Below, in pieces: positions 24,700 to 36,530 of a stretch of 64,000 bases of DNA (the stretch's first letter is position 1; the number at the start of each line of letters is the position of its first letter). The stretch lies in the NCBI GenBank assembly GCA_014529385.2, contig CM043947.1:103040811-103104810 (forward strand), given 5' to 3'. Both the position numbers and the translations under genes were made by a program. Source of the stretch: Adiantum capillus-veneris (lineage: Eukaryota > Streptophyta > Polypodiopsida > Polypodiales > Pteridaceae). The notes beneath the pieces are model-generated. The model was not told the origin of the DNA. It searched no databases and saw only the letters and a program-made list of their open reading frames with translations.

Positions 24700-25930
24700 T
24701 GGACAGTAGGGTTCCAGACACTCTGGTCTCATAGTCCCAACCAACATCAAACATCCCTTGTGCAAGCTTGCTATTCCTAGATCAAATAGCAAACAACGAC
24801 ACTGTGCATCCACCAAAAGGACCCATCCATATTGAACCTCCTTCAGATCCTTAGAATCATATATCAAATACCATCAAAAGCACATAGTATCTATGAGCCC
24901 ACAATAAAGTGGAGTTTCCCCTAAACCACAATGCAACACCACATCCCATAAAAATTTGACACATTTTTCTCATTACCAGAAAGCATATAAAAGTATTCAC
25001 TTTATTTTATTGGCATCCATAACATCTTTAACATAAGCATCAATAGAAAGAGCATCCAAACCCATCCATAGTTGGTACACCATCTAAGAAAATGAAGGAA
25101 TGTGTGCATCCCTTACAATAATGATGGTGATTTAGCATCATCACCCCCTTGGATTGCATCCCTTACAATAACCACGATGCTTTAGCATCATCACCACCTT
25201 TGATTGCATAGCCATCATGCACCTTTGAACAATCTATACTTATATTAGAGATATCTTTATTTGGAATTCCAGCTTGACCAAGAAAAATAGTTGTAACTTG
25301 TAAATATTCACCCCAACATCGTCATAAAGACCTAAATATAGTAGATCAACTTTTGAACTGGTAGAGCCTTGAAAAACCTCATCATCTTTTGAAAAACTAT
25401 AGGTTGCTTTCTCTCGCAAATCATGAGAAAAATACAAGGAGAAATTTTGTGAGAAGTGTTAGAGCACACAAAGAACTTTGTCCATAAAATCTTCATATAT
25501 CTCTTCATCCTCTTCCACTTCACATGCTTCTATGGCACATAAATATCTATTGATAGCTTGTGAATTTTCTTCAGGAACCCCCTCTGAATAGGTACTCACA
25601 TAAAAAAAACCATATATAATGTGCACCGATTGTGCCTCATTAAAGAATGTATTCATTGTGGATGACACGAGTCTTTTAAACTTGAACATGCATGATTGCC
25701 ATAATTTCATCAAGGCAACCCAATAAATTTTTAATCATAAAAACTCCTTCCTTCAACCAAGAGATACTAATTTGAGTGTAAATTGATAGATGTAGCATGT
25801 TCTCCCCCTTGTTATTGATGGCTTCTTAATGAGTGGTATCCAATATGTTATCTATCGTTTAGGGAAGCTAGCAAGGTATGTGTATAGCTCGTGAATGTTT
25901 GTATAGGTACTTTTAATAAACATTTTACAC
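24700..25930. other. No confident gene
   Basis: Minus-strand ORFs at 24,484-24,867 and 25,240-25,713 have protein-like composition but no domain I recognise. A 40-bp phrase (TTTAGCATCATCACC) is duplicated at about 25,130 and 25,180. Some of this may be a decayed host or element gene. Confidence 0.35.
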
Positions 25931-25939
25931 ATTGTTCTT

Positions 25940-27490
25940 CTATTTTTCTATAGATGGATCATGTCGAATCTTCATCAAGAAGAGACGGAGGCATCTCTGA
26001 TCATAGTCATGCATGATGTAGGACAAGGGGCCAAAGCCCTCTCCGAATAAGCAATGAAAACGAGAGTGGACCTTGTAGTATGTTGTGATTTTGCAGATAT
26101 CTAGATCTCTTTGGAAAAATTGGCGCAATCTCTCCTCGAGAGGTATACCTTTGTATTGCCCAATCTCTATCTCCAACTCATAGTAAAATCCATCTTTGTC
26201 CCCGAATCATGTGACAAAGACAACCAAGTCCTTCTAGTTTCCAACTAAATGATATCATGTATGATAATCTTGCTAATCTCTGAATGTGTGAGGGTGAGGA
26301 AGGGTGCATTAAGGGGATATTGAAAACAAGGCAGCCTATTCATACTAAATGCATGTAGTTCAAACCAAGATGATACCTGTGAAAACCAACATAAAGTATC
26401 ACCATCACTTGCAAGTTGTCACAATGACTCAGCTCCAAATCACTACATTGATCTTGTGTGAGATAGTACTTCTTTGTGCTAATCTTCAATGAGCCTTCAA
26501 GCTCTGTAATTCGAGCCCAAGAGGCCCCTCAACTACATCCCCCATGTTTACTACAATAGGGTTTGTGTGTGAGGTTTTGTGTTTGTGTGTGTGGCTTTGT
26601 CAAAGCAAGCTTTCTTATTTTATTCTCAAAAGGCTAGACACACAAGGCAAACGGCTTGGTGGCTAGCGCATTGACCTCTACTTTGTGGGGTCATGTGAGG
26701 TCACAAGATTGATTTGGAAATCCCAATTTTGGCAACTTGGCTGAACGTGAGGGTAGCATTCACATTGAATTTTGGATGACGACGGATTTGCTAGCGGCCA
26801 TTCCTATGACTCTAACTTTTTCTTGCCCATGCTTGGACCCCAAATTTAATCAATTATGAATATTTCTAGCGCTAACTGTACATATCTATTGTGCGGTAGC
26901 TCCTATGTGCTATGAATGAAAGACATTGATCAAGCAAGAGCCTCCACTACAATTGGTGGTGCACTCATCTACGCTCTGATAATCTCACGTGGCACTGAGA
27001 CTTCACCCAGGTCAGCCTAGAGATTATGGATATAAGTGGTCTCTCCATGTATCTCCATCCATGATATGTGCGCCCTGATCTACTATGATGATCCAAGATA
27101 GGCCCTCGTATCTGCACTCCATAAAGCATGGTCAAAGTGGCTAGTGTGTAAAATAGCCACAACTTAGTGCATGGCTCCTAAAACTACACCTGTGAACATA
27201 TCCTCTCTAGTCCTCCTAATAATGATGCATATACCCTCGTCAATCTCGCCTCTATAGAACTTCTTATAGACAAATTAGGCCCACTAAATACAACACCAAG
27301 ATATGTATAAGATTTTACATTCTCTGCTATCTCCAATCCATATGTAAAAATATTATTGATCTCCTAATCCACTACGTTGTAGTATTGAATACCATCACCT
27401 TGGTTTTGCCAAGGTCAATGGAGAGCTCAATGTCATGTGCATAAGAAAATAACACTCTAGGTCAACCACCAGAGAGATAGAATCAAGTGC
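25940..27490 (-). pseudogene. LINE reverse transcriptase C-terminal relic
   Basis: Minus-strand reading near 27,440-27,200 gives KTKVMVFNTT and then ENVKSYTYLGVVFSGPN, the 'NxxKTKvmvFn ... YLGv.fs' signature of non-LTR RT. Next come LWLFYTLATLTMLYGVQIRG ('tLv.pvlLYGaEvWg') and LTWVKSQ. After many stops the frame 26,176-25,940 gives EIEIGQYKGIPLEERLRQFF and then the HF..GFGPLSYIMHD region, the usual 'E.GRy..ip.eeRlC..C' tail. It is old and heavily broken. A relative of the tail occurs at 33,882-34,240. Confidence 0.75.
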
Positions 27491-27511
27491 TCTGTAGTTG
27501 CGGATAATGTA

Positions 27512-27841
27512 GTGTTCAGATACCATATTCTGAAGCAAAGCTTGTCAATGATCTTTCCCTATAGAATATGGAAGCTGATGATGGGAGAATGGGAGGCACT
27601 AGACTCTAATGTTGTTGCTAGAGAATCAGTTGACCTACAAATATGCATCAACGACGATGTAGTGCATGACATTACATTGAATAACAACTGGTACCTCAGT
27701 CACCTTCGTGAGTATCTTAATCTCAAATATACCTTGCCCAAGCAATATCTTTTTGTAATCAATGAAAAGGTTGTTCGCTCCAGAAAAGAGAAGATCTTTT
27801 TTTGTGTGAGAACGTCCCGTTTTTGTGATGTATTTTTCTAA
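27512..27841 (+). CDS. Unrecognised exon-like ORF
   Basis: An open frame of 109 codons has strongly protein-like content from residue 25 on: EWEALDSNVVARESVDLQIC, NNNWYLSHLREYLNLKYTL and PKQYLFVINEKVVRSRKEKI. After KEKI it turns into low-quality sequence, so a splice site near 27,793 or the end of a retroposed piece is likely. I do not recognise the family. It lies immediately beside the LINE relic on the opposite strand. Confidence 0.35.
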   Translation: MFRYHILKQSLSMIFPYRIWKLMMGEWEALDSNVVARESVDLQICINDDVVHDITLNNNWYLSHLREYLNLKYTLPKQYLFVINEKVVRSRKEKIFFCVRTSRFCDVFF

Positions 27842-28133
27842 AACTTGTAACTTACATGGATTTTGCTCCTATTAATGCATGCAATGTTTTAAGTCTCACC
27901 TTTGCGCATACTTGTTACTTGGTGTGCCAAAGGCCCTTTTTCCCTTCTTTGACCCAGACGCCCTCATGTGACACTAGAAAATTAAAAAAAACATTCTTTT
28001 TTATATTTATATAGCTTTTCATGCGTTAAAAAAAGCACCTTGCGCTACTGCATAAAATTTTAAATTTCTTGTGGAGATTTTTATTGCGCGTAGTGCATAG
28101 CAAATTATTCTTTAGGTTTGTCTTTGTCCATTG

Positions 28134-28195
<62 letters not shown>

Positions 28196-28765
28196 TCCAT
28201 GCATGAGTGCATTATCATTAGTTAGGAACAGAGTTAATATGGTGCTAATGCTATGGAGAAAGACGATGCAGTTGAGAGGTGTTTGAAGGAGATAACCTTG
28301 GGTCAGATAGGAGGGATCCAAAACTTGAAAAAGCTGGGTATGGTGGTTGCATCATCATTCGCACATGCTGGATGTTGAGGTTTATTAAAGGGCTCATTGA
28401 ACGGGACTGCAAGAAAGAGGATGTGGATAATCTCATAGACTTGGGCATGGGTGCATATGCACCCAATTCATTTCTTGGGACATGGTTCTGGTCTTACTTG
28501 TTCTTGAGGACATGGCTAAGGGAAAAAAAAAGGAAAAGGCTAGGCAAAACCACCTGTGACCATTGAGGAGGAATCAAATGAAGTCATTAGGAAGAGAATG
28601 GAGTCTAGGAGGGTCTCTTTATTTGGTAGTTCAAGGGAGTCTGAAAGGATGAGAGTAATGATGTGTCCTAGTCTCCACCCAACCATGCTATCTTATAGCC
28701 TCCCCCTAGCATGCACACTATCCAGCCGTGTCGGTGTCCTTGACCATAGGATCTATGTCCTTACA
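27842..28765. other. No confident gene; (GA)n at 28,136-28,192
   Basis: A 95-codon plus-strand ORF (28,279-28,566) has no recognised domain. The right part, up to 28,768, is probably the 3' LTR of the chromovirus described next. Confidence 0.4.
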
Positions 28766-28799
28766 TTACTCCCCCCCTTGGAGAATCTTTTTCATCCTA

Positions 28800-28965
28800 A
28801 AAAATGAACGTAGGAAAACGTTTCCTAAGTGTGAAGACATTCTCCCATATAGAACCTTCTTCAGGTCTATCTAGCCATTTTACCAGCACCTGCCGTCTGA
28901 CATGCGAAGCTCGTGAGAATCCAAAATCTTTTCGTATTCATGAGGGATGCTTGGTGGTTTGAAAA
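28800..28965 (-). pseudogene. Chromodomain of the chromovirus integrase
   Basis: Minus-strand reading across a one-base frame change gives PPSIPHEYEKILDSHELRM, then QVLVKWLDRPEEGSIWENVF and TLRKRFPTFIF. This is the chromodomain that in this family guides integration to modified histone H3 in heterochromatin. Confidence 0.75.
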
Positions 28966-29475
28966 GTTTAACTAACACACTTGTGTCAATGACATTATCA
29001 TTTTGTTCTAGTTGTTTTCGTAAACGGCGAACATGAAAAACAGGATGAGCTCGTGAGTGCTCAGGAAGAGCTAACTTATAGGCAATTTGATCTATATGTT
29101 TGAGAATGGTAAATGGTCCACAATGTCATGGTGAAAGTTTATCAACTTTTCCCGTCTTCAAACTTTTTGAATTCTTTGGAACCTTGAGGAAAACCTTGTC
29201 TCCTTCTTGGAAAGTAGCAAGACGATGATGCTCATCTGCGTACTTCTTTATCGATCTTGAGATTGCTTACTATTCTGGCGAGTAGCTCAAAGCATATCAA
29301 AATGTTGTTATAGAAAATACTTCACTTGTTGTATCTTATCCATAGTCAACCCCACCGTAACGGGTGATCTAGGTTGAAAACCATATAAAAGCATAAATGG
29401 ACTAAACCCTGTAGTCACAAGCTTTGAACTATTATAAGAAAATTTCAATATAGGCAAGTAGTCTTCCTAATTGGT

Positions 29476-30063
29476 TTACTTCTTGCTAACGTACGCTCGT
29501 AGAATATCCTCTATCACTTGACTAACCCTTTTGATTTGACCATCTGTTTCGGGATGATTAACCATACTAAGATTAAGTGTAGTTTGCAACTTTTGGAATA
29601 CAGCTCTCCAGAAGTGATTATCAAATTTTTGATCTGTGTCACTAATGATACTAGCTGGAAGACCACGGAGTCTATATATATGCTCTATAAATAGTCGTGC
29701 TAATTTCACTATCTTAACCATAGTCTTAGTGGGAATGAATCGACACATCTTTGTTAGACTGTCTACAATTACCCATATGGAGTCATGGCCATGATTTGTA
29801 TTAGGTAGTCCTACTACAAAATCCATAGAGATACTCTCCCACTTACCTTGTGGAATCTCTAAAGGATGTAAAAGGAGGCACTCTGCCCTAACTTGGAATT
29901 GTTGGCAGTTTAGCACGTACTCTTGAACGTCATGATGTAAGCCTCGCCAATAAAATTGATGTCGAACTAAGGCATACGTCTTACGAATACCTGGTTGACC
30001 AGCACTTAGACTATCGTGGCACTCAAATAATATTTGGCGCCTAGTGTTGGAGTCCTTTGGCAC
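29476..30063 (-). pseudogene. Chromovirus integrase core
   Basis: A 195-codon open frame holds the zinc-binding N-terminus (HDSLSAGQPGIRKTYALVRH, then C..CQQFQ), MDFVVGLPNTNHGHDSIWVI with the first Asp, ASIISDTDQKFDNHFWRAVF with the second Asp, and NHPETDGQIKRVSQVIED. At the catalytic Glu position the sequence reads 'GQIKRV' instead of 'GQTERV', so the site is lost. Confidence 0.85.
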
Positions 30064-30366
30064 ACATACTCTACCATTCTAGAGTAAGTAGCCATTGTGA
30101 ATGGAATTTTTTTCCATCACTTAAGCTCGTCTTGAGTAGGGGTGGAGCTCTATGTGTTGGAATTTTTATCTGCACGTGCAGAAACATGTTGATCTGGCCA
30201 TGCAAAGACATGCAATTGTAAGGGATCCCTTCTTAAAACTGCACTCCACACTTTAGCATATGATTGATCTTGTGCACACTTGCCACATAATGACTCCAAA
30301 AGTCACTTTTTATTTCTACGAAAGCAAGTGAATTAATTTGAGGCATCCCGCTTAGTGCATCCGCTA

Positions 30367-31380
30367 CTACACTATATCGCCCCTTGTGATATCTAGCTTA
30401 CAATCATAATATTGAAGGATCTCCTCCCATCTAGCTTTACGACCCTTCAAGTCCGTTTGAGTAGTAAACCATTTTATACTCTCATTGTAAAAAACTGCTT
30501 CAAACTCGGCACCATATAAATAGTGTTGCCACTTTTGTAAAGCGTAAACTATGGCATAGATCTCCCTCTCATAGACATAATAATTATGTTGAGATCTATC
30601 CAACTTTTTACTTTCAAAGGCTATAGGTCTTCCCTCCTGGAGAAGCACCGCACCAATTGCTCTATCAATAGCATCAATCTCTACCACAAACAGCTTAAGT
30701 GGGTCAACGATTGCTAGGATGAGAGTAATGGCTACAACTATTTTGAGTTGTTCAAAACTGTATTGTTGGGCTTATTCCCAAGAAAATGTCTTACCTTTTG
30801 CTTTAAGTTGATTCGTCATAGGAACAACAATAATGACATAATCACGGATATATTGTCGATAAAATCCAGCCATACCTAAGAATACTTGAAGATCCTCAAT
30901 CGTGTTGGGATGTGTCCATCGAAGAATGACAGCGGGCTTGTCAGTGTGCCCATCTTGATGCAAAAATAAGAGGTCAAATGATCGAGGTAACGGATCTCCG
31001 TTTTAAAGAAATTGTACTTGCTTGGATTAGCATACAGGGTGTGAGTTTGTAGCTGTTCGAACACTAATCGTAAGTGTTCTATGTGCTCTTCTTTAGTCTT
31101 AGTGTAAATGAGAATTTCATCAAGGAAAACCACACTAAATGTTCCAAGATAGGGACGTAAGACACTATCCACGAGTGTCATAAATGTAGCTGGAACATTG
31201 GTTAAACCAAAAGGCATAAACAAAAATTCAAAATGCTCGGACCATGTTCTAAAGGAATTTTTAGAGATATCTTTCAAAAGGATACGCACTTAGTGGTATC
31301 CTAAAAGAAGATCTATCTTTGTATAGTATGTTTCCCTATAGAGTTGACACATCACATATAGCGGGTGAAGACCATGTAAT
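30367..31380 (-). pseudogene. Chromovirus RT and RNase H
   Basis: RT frame 31,289-30,876 contains FEFLFMPFGLTNVPATFMTL and VVFLDEILIYTKT, where the YxDD box reads FLDE. RNase H frame 30,687-30,367 contains IDAIDRAIGAVLLQEGRPIA and YYVYEREIYAIVYALQKWQH. Stops separate the parts and the catalytic Asp pair of RT is changed. Confidence 0.85.
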
Positions 31381-31439
31381 GTGTTATATATGTCTCCCCC
31401 TAGGTATCCACCATTTGTGCTGTGAAAATATTAATTACA

Positions 31440-32935
31440 AACTTTAAGGTGGATATATTAGCACGCGCTAGCTTTGACTTTTCAAGCAAACAAAAAATAT
31501 CATCTACAGACTACCACACACGAGCATGCTTAATTCCTAGGGCTGCTTTGTTACCTGTGTAAGTGGTAATGTCACACAGCTTTTTCCACAAGTGAAACTC
31601 ATTGGGACTTTGGGAGTCAGAATAGTCTCAAAGCAAATACCTAACTCTACTACCCCCCATACATAAACAATCTTGTGTACTTCCAGATACCTTCTTGTCC
31701 TTTGATAGCTGAACTACACCCCCATGTAGACCAGCACTTGATAGAATAGATTTGAATTCTCTTATACACTCTTCTCTTCTTTCTAAAGGCTCCATATTCC
31801 AAGCATTATTAATGTGCAGCATAAGTAACTTTTCAAGAATTTGTGGAAGGACATGAAGGGTGCACACATGCACATTTATCAGTGAAATCGATAGAATAGG
31901 ATCCCAATTTGGATCGTCCATGTATCGATTAGGGAGTACACTCTGGTTACAATTGAGGATACCTTGAAACCATTGTTGTAGTGCTTTACCCATTGTTTGT
32001 GTAGTGGGCACACCTTTCACAGAGTTGACTGCAACTTTGCCACCCTTACCCTTACCGCCCTTTGACGTGCTGTCCTTTGCACCCTTGCCCTCAATTCTTA
32101 ATGACTTTACTGTGGAAGCAATAAATACATGGAAAGAGGGTCATTGTACATTGCGAGAGTTTTCAAGTCTCCTGCCAAATGCCACTCATCTTGGAACGTA
32201 CCTCTGCAATCGTTGTCCTTCTTGTTTTTACCAAATGACATCAATGATTGGTGTGTGATTGAAATACCATTTCAAGGACTCATGTGTCTCATGCGGGAGA
32301 TAAAATTCTACCAACCACCAAATATTCTTCTTTAATTGAACACCTAAACATGTGATTCCCTTCTTGTTGACATTTAGCTCAACATATATGCTCACCAAGG
32401 CCCTGTTCATCAGTGTAATGCTTTCCCTTTCGAGCCGTTGATATTTGACAATCTAAGCTTCATTACAAATATAACTTTTCCATCACACTCTTCCTGTGTC
32501 AACCCATATTGTATACATTGCGTGCGTTAATATATTATTTTTATAACTTCTTGTCTGTAAATTTTTGTTAAATAGAATGCACCCTTTTTCTATTCAATCT
32601 GTAAAATTTTCTTTCCAATTTCATTTTATGGTACCCTTCCGTAAGTGAAAATGTGAGAAAAAATTGAAAGTAAACAATCCTTTTTACTACACTCACGTGA
32701 TAGTCATGTGGGGCGGTGATGCATTAGTCATTGGTTCGCCAAGGTAAATATGCCCATCAATCCATAAGTTGATTGCCTTGCACCCAATGTTCCGTTGCTG
32801 ATCTGCAGCATTGGGATTAGATGTGCCAAGTCACACATTAGCATACACTTGCTCCAAAGTAGCGTTTAATCGATATCGTTTTGTCTTATTAGTAATTTCT
32901 TGTAGTGGTGGGGGATTGAATGACATTTGTATTAG
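31440..32935 (-). pseudogene. Decayed copy of transposase-like gene D
   Basis: The segment is a broken relative of the gene at 52,576-55,267. An exon-1-like piece (about 32,930-32,705) contains EPMTNASPPH, against ITNASPPF in gene D, and ends at a GTGAGT donor. An intron of about 150 bp follows. The next piece contains RLERESITLMNRAL and KKNIWWLVEFYLPHETHESL, then, after a frame change, WHLAGDLKTLAMYN. The 32,020-31,628 frame gives ISLINVHVCTLHVLPQILEK and a GLHGGVVQLSKDKK part. It ends near 31,440 with LWKKLCDIT. The C-terminal exon is missing. It shows that gene D belongs to a repeated, mobile family. Confidence 0.8.
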
Positions 32936-33192
32936 CTAATCAAGAAAATTAGAGAGAAAATGTGTAATGGTGATTGTTACAAGCAAGTGAAGCTAGGCTA
33001 TGGAGGGAAGAAGTGGAGAGTACTCAAAGATAGGAGAAAATGATTATATTGTGGAGGGAAGAAAGAGAGGGAGTGCAACTCAATCTCCTTTGAATTCAAA
33101 TTGTTGATCATAAGTGTAGAGAGAGAAATGTTGTTGCACACAAAGGTAATGGAGTTTTCCATTGCTCTCACCTGGAGGTGGAGTGGGAAAGC

Positions 33193-33257
<65 letters not shown>

Positions 33258-33392
33258 ATACAATAAAGGAAGAGGTGGAAGAGAGATAAAATTTTGCAAC
33301 CTTGGAGGATCTGCACTTTCTGTCAAAAGTAAGCAACATAGAATGTTCCCTCAATGATTGGAAGGGGGAAGTGACAAGAGAGAAAAGGGGGG

Positions 33393-33435
<43 letters not shown>

Positions 33436-33870
33436 GGCTCACATTTTAGAGAGAAAATGCAATGAGAGAATGTGAAAATCTTCTTTTCTAGTAGAGGGGA
33501 TTGAAAAGTGCTTCCTTTAATGAGATCTAAGTGAGAGAGAGTTTTTGATATGTTAGAGAGAGAGGAGAGGGTGGAAAAAAGACATTTTTAAATTCATTTA
33601 CCCACCTCTCTTTCGTGTTACTAAAAAGACTATTTTCAAATACAAAATATAGAAATGACATTTTTTAAAATCCCAACATAGGCCTTTTTGCCCTCTCTTT
33701 TATGCTTCTTCAAACTTGGCTTAAGCTTTAAGCATTTCCTTAAACTGCCAAATAAAGAGGGCCTCCTAAACTCCATTCACTTCCTAATGTAGAATAGTCC
33801 TAATTCTCTCATGAAGCCCCCATCGATGTCATATTTTCCCTCTTAGACGTGGGTGTCTAGCTCTCTCAAT
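32936..33870. other. Non-coding with (GA)n tracts
   Basis: (GA)n runs lie at 33,194-33,255 and 33,396-33,434 in purine-rich sequence. By position this could be the old promoter side of the transposase copy, but nothing shows it. No gene is seen. Confidence 0.6.
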
Positions 33871-33881
33871 GGCTTTGTCAA

Positions 33882-34240
33882 CTAATGTACCTTTGATATA
33901 AGTGGGCTCCAAAGTTTGATGTGAAGCATGCTCATTTGGCTGTTGATTTCTTGTTGTAAAGAATTCAACGATCTCCTCCATGAATGTCTCCCACTACCTG
34001 ATTTCCTCATGCGACTCTCCCTGTGTCTATGCAACTCTAGCCAAAACAACCTGAGGCGTCTGTCTGATCCGGATATCCAGAGCCCTCTCTGAATAGACAA
34101 TCAAAGTGGCCTCGTATCTCATAGTATATCGGACAACAAAAAATGTGATGTAACTCTGTCTAGGGATCTATACAATACAACTGGCAAATCCTAGCCTCTA
34201 TCGGTACTCTCCTGAATTTTTCAATCTCAATCTCTAATTG
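33882..34240 (-). pseudogene. LINE RT tail relic, second copy
   Basis: Minus-strand reading near 34,230-34,080 gives LEIEIEKFRRVPIEARICQL followed by a YEATLIVYSEGAL-like part. It parallels LEIEIGQYKGIPLEERLRQF of the relic at 25,940-27,490, so it is another old insertion of the same type. Sequence up to about 34,800 probably belongs to it but is too decayed to read. Confidence 0.55.
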
Positions 34241-34819
34241 ATATGATGATGTGTGCATTTGACCAATAGGACATCATATCACATGGGATAAATAAGTGTC
34301 CATACAGGCCGATCTGATCACATATCCATCCTCTGCTAGTTGTAGAAGATGCTCTCTATAGGAAGCCATCTTCATGCCCAACTTCTCTGTTGGCTGTATC
34401 CATGTGCTCCTGGTATCTAGCTGAATCAGATCCTAACGTAGGAGTCTAGCAATCTGTATTCGTGTGAGGGATAGGGAGGGTGTATCAAAGGAGTAGTGGA
34501 ATGAAGGCAATCTATCCACGTTGAAACCATGTGACTAAAACGACGAAGTCATCTACCCATACCAGCATGCTGTCTTCCTCAATATATAAGTGGGCTTCTC
34601 TAGAGGTCTCCTCAAATCCTCTATGCATAAGAATCTGTATATACCATCTATGTAGACAGAATTAGTCGTTGAAGTAAACGTGTATTGGGTATGCGTAGAT
34701 GTCTGTACCATAAAGTTGTGCTGAACTGAAATGAGACGGTAAACATGAGGAGGGCATGATCTACAGCTCGGGGGGGATCATTATTATGTATATAATGCGC
34801 ATTCAAGGACTATTTCTAA

Positions 34820-35110
34820 AACTCCTTATCTATGAATTCTTGACAAATAAAAATACACCATTTTCCTATTCAATCTGTAATTTTTTTTTCCAATTTCATT
34901 TTTTAATACCCTTTTGTATGTAGAAATGTGAGAAAAAATAAAATTTAACGACCTCTTCCTCTGGGCTCACGTGATAGTCACATAAGTTTTGAAGTGACCC
35001 TCCCGAGATCTAGTGCTAATCCGATAGGCCTGGGCCCAGTTGTAAAGTCCTAAATAGAGGATATAAAACTGGGCTGAGCCACAACATAATCCACTCTGCT
35101 AGTCCCATGT
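34820..35110 (-). repeat. Third partial copy of the transposase-gene first intron region
   Basis: About 160 bp here (34,820-34,985) match 32,560-32,712, including CCTATTCAATCTGTAA, TGAGAAAAAAT and CTCACGTGATAGTCA. In the other copy this is the first intron and its donor site of the decayed transposase gene. A different and unrecognised minus-strand ORF (35,415-35,149) lies just upstream. Confidence 0.55.
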
Positions 35111-35599
35111 CTATGAGGAAAACAGGTGAACCCACTTCATGCTAGAAATTATTGGAGGCCATTCAAGATGGCTAGTTCATATGCATCCCCCAAGTCTATC
35201 AGATATCTATCATATGCAGCGTGCTCCTTATCCTGCAAACACTTGGCCATTCCCACATTGTTGACATCCAATCCTCTCAATATTTCCTTTGAGGTATTGT
35301 AGGAAGTGTTGGAGATTGGCACATCCTCGTATCCGAGGAGCCATTCCCCCCCGTCGATTGAATTCCTGGGTGGGCAGATGTTCAATAGTTCCACCCAAAA
35401 CTTAGCCTTGGTCAAAAACTTATTAGTAAAACATTTTTATGATTTATTTGTTGGATTTGGTGGACAATTTTCCCTATCCAAGCCTTAAGTAGTTTATAGC
35501 CTGTAGATAAAGGGAGCATCAAGCCTAGCGTTTGCAGGCATTGTAGCAAGCACATAATCAACTCAACTTTTTTGGAACTAGAGCAGCCAGTGTTTTCAG

Positions 35600-36121
35600 A
35601 TTTTCAACCTAGTGCTTGTGCATCTGTAGGTCAATCCCTAGTGTTTTTAAATTCCAACCTTTTTCCTACTGATTTAACTTGGATCTTGCCTCACTAGCCT
35701 CTTTCCATTGCGATCCAGTACTTTGGCAGCCATCGAGCCTCTCCTTGGCAATTCCCCTCTCCAGCATCGATTGCTCCATTTCTACCCATCATTGGATTCA
35801 TTGAGATCTTCATTTTCAGCCCTCGTTTATGTGACATACTTGTTGCATTATACGTCCTAGATCTACGTTTTTGCAGCGAGTTCTCAACCCATCATTCCTC
35901 TCACATTGGGAGCACAAACTAGTCCCAGATCTACCCCTTGTTGATCATTAGAAATCCCACATTGAGATCGATCTAATGGTGCATCAAAACAGCCGCTGAG
36001 GCGTCTCTTTGTGAAGAGTTACCGTGGAGACATTCCATTTACACAATCAAAAGCAAATACCACATTGGCAACGGTGTGGGGGGTCCAGGAGATGGGTTGG
36101 TTGGGACCGCATCGGGTGTCA

Positions 36122-36175
<54 letters not shown>

Positions 36176-36472
36176 CACATCTATACCGCTCTCTCTTATT
36201 CCCTCTCTTCACGGAAAGTAAAAGGAACCATCATCCATTCTAAAATAAATCATTGAAGCAAGGAAAAAAGTAAAGATTTGTGGAAGTGTAAAGTCTAGAT
36301 CTTCACCATATTCAATTCCTTTGTGTTGACGTTGGTATCAAGGCTTTGTGATTTTGCACTAATCCGCTAATTTTTGAATTTTCTCTCTCTCTCTCTCTCT
36401 CTCTCACTAGTGTTTGTCTATGTATTGTAGCACTTGGCCCAAGGACGCTTCTCTCACTTAGGGAACTGCGAG

Positions 36473-36527
<55 letters not shown>

Positions 36528-36530
36528 GTG
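35600..36530 (+). repeat. Copia-like LTR repeat, copy 1
   Basis: This copy shares most of its length with 55,630-56,560 and 56,975-57,815. It contains the run AAGTAAAGATTTGTGGAAG...TCTAGATCTTCAC and ends in a primer-site-like TGGTATCAAGGC at 36,333-36,344, close to the tRNA-iMet complement TGGTATCAGAGC of copia elements. (CT)n at 36,125-36,173 and (GA)n at 36,475-36,522 have expanded inside or beside it. Confidence 0.6.

Larger units (their letters stand above)
28768..31380 (-). mobile_element. Chromovirus Ty3/gypsy, 3' half (degenerate)
   Basis: Minus strand, in order: RT (31,289-30,876), the RT-RNase H junction (30,963-30,772), RNase H (30,687-30,367), integrase (30,063-29,476), integrase tail (about 29,430-28,970) and chromodomain (about 28,960-28,810). 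A polypurine stretch (GGGGGGGAGTAATG) then meets a putative LTR start TGTAAGGACAT at 28,768. Gag and protease are absent; the RT start abuts the transposase-like relic at 31,440. Stops occur in every domain. Confidence 0.85.
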
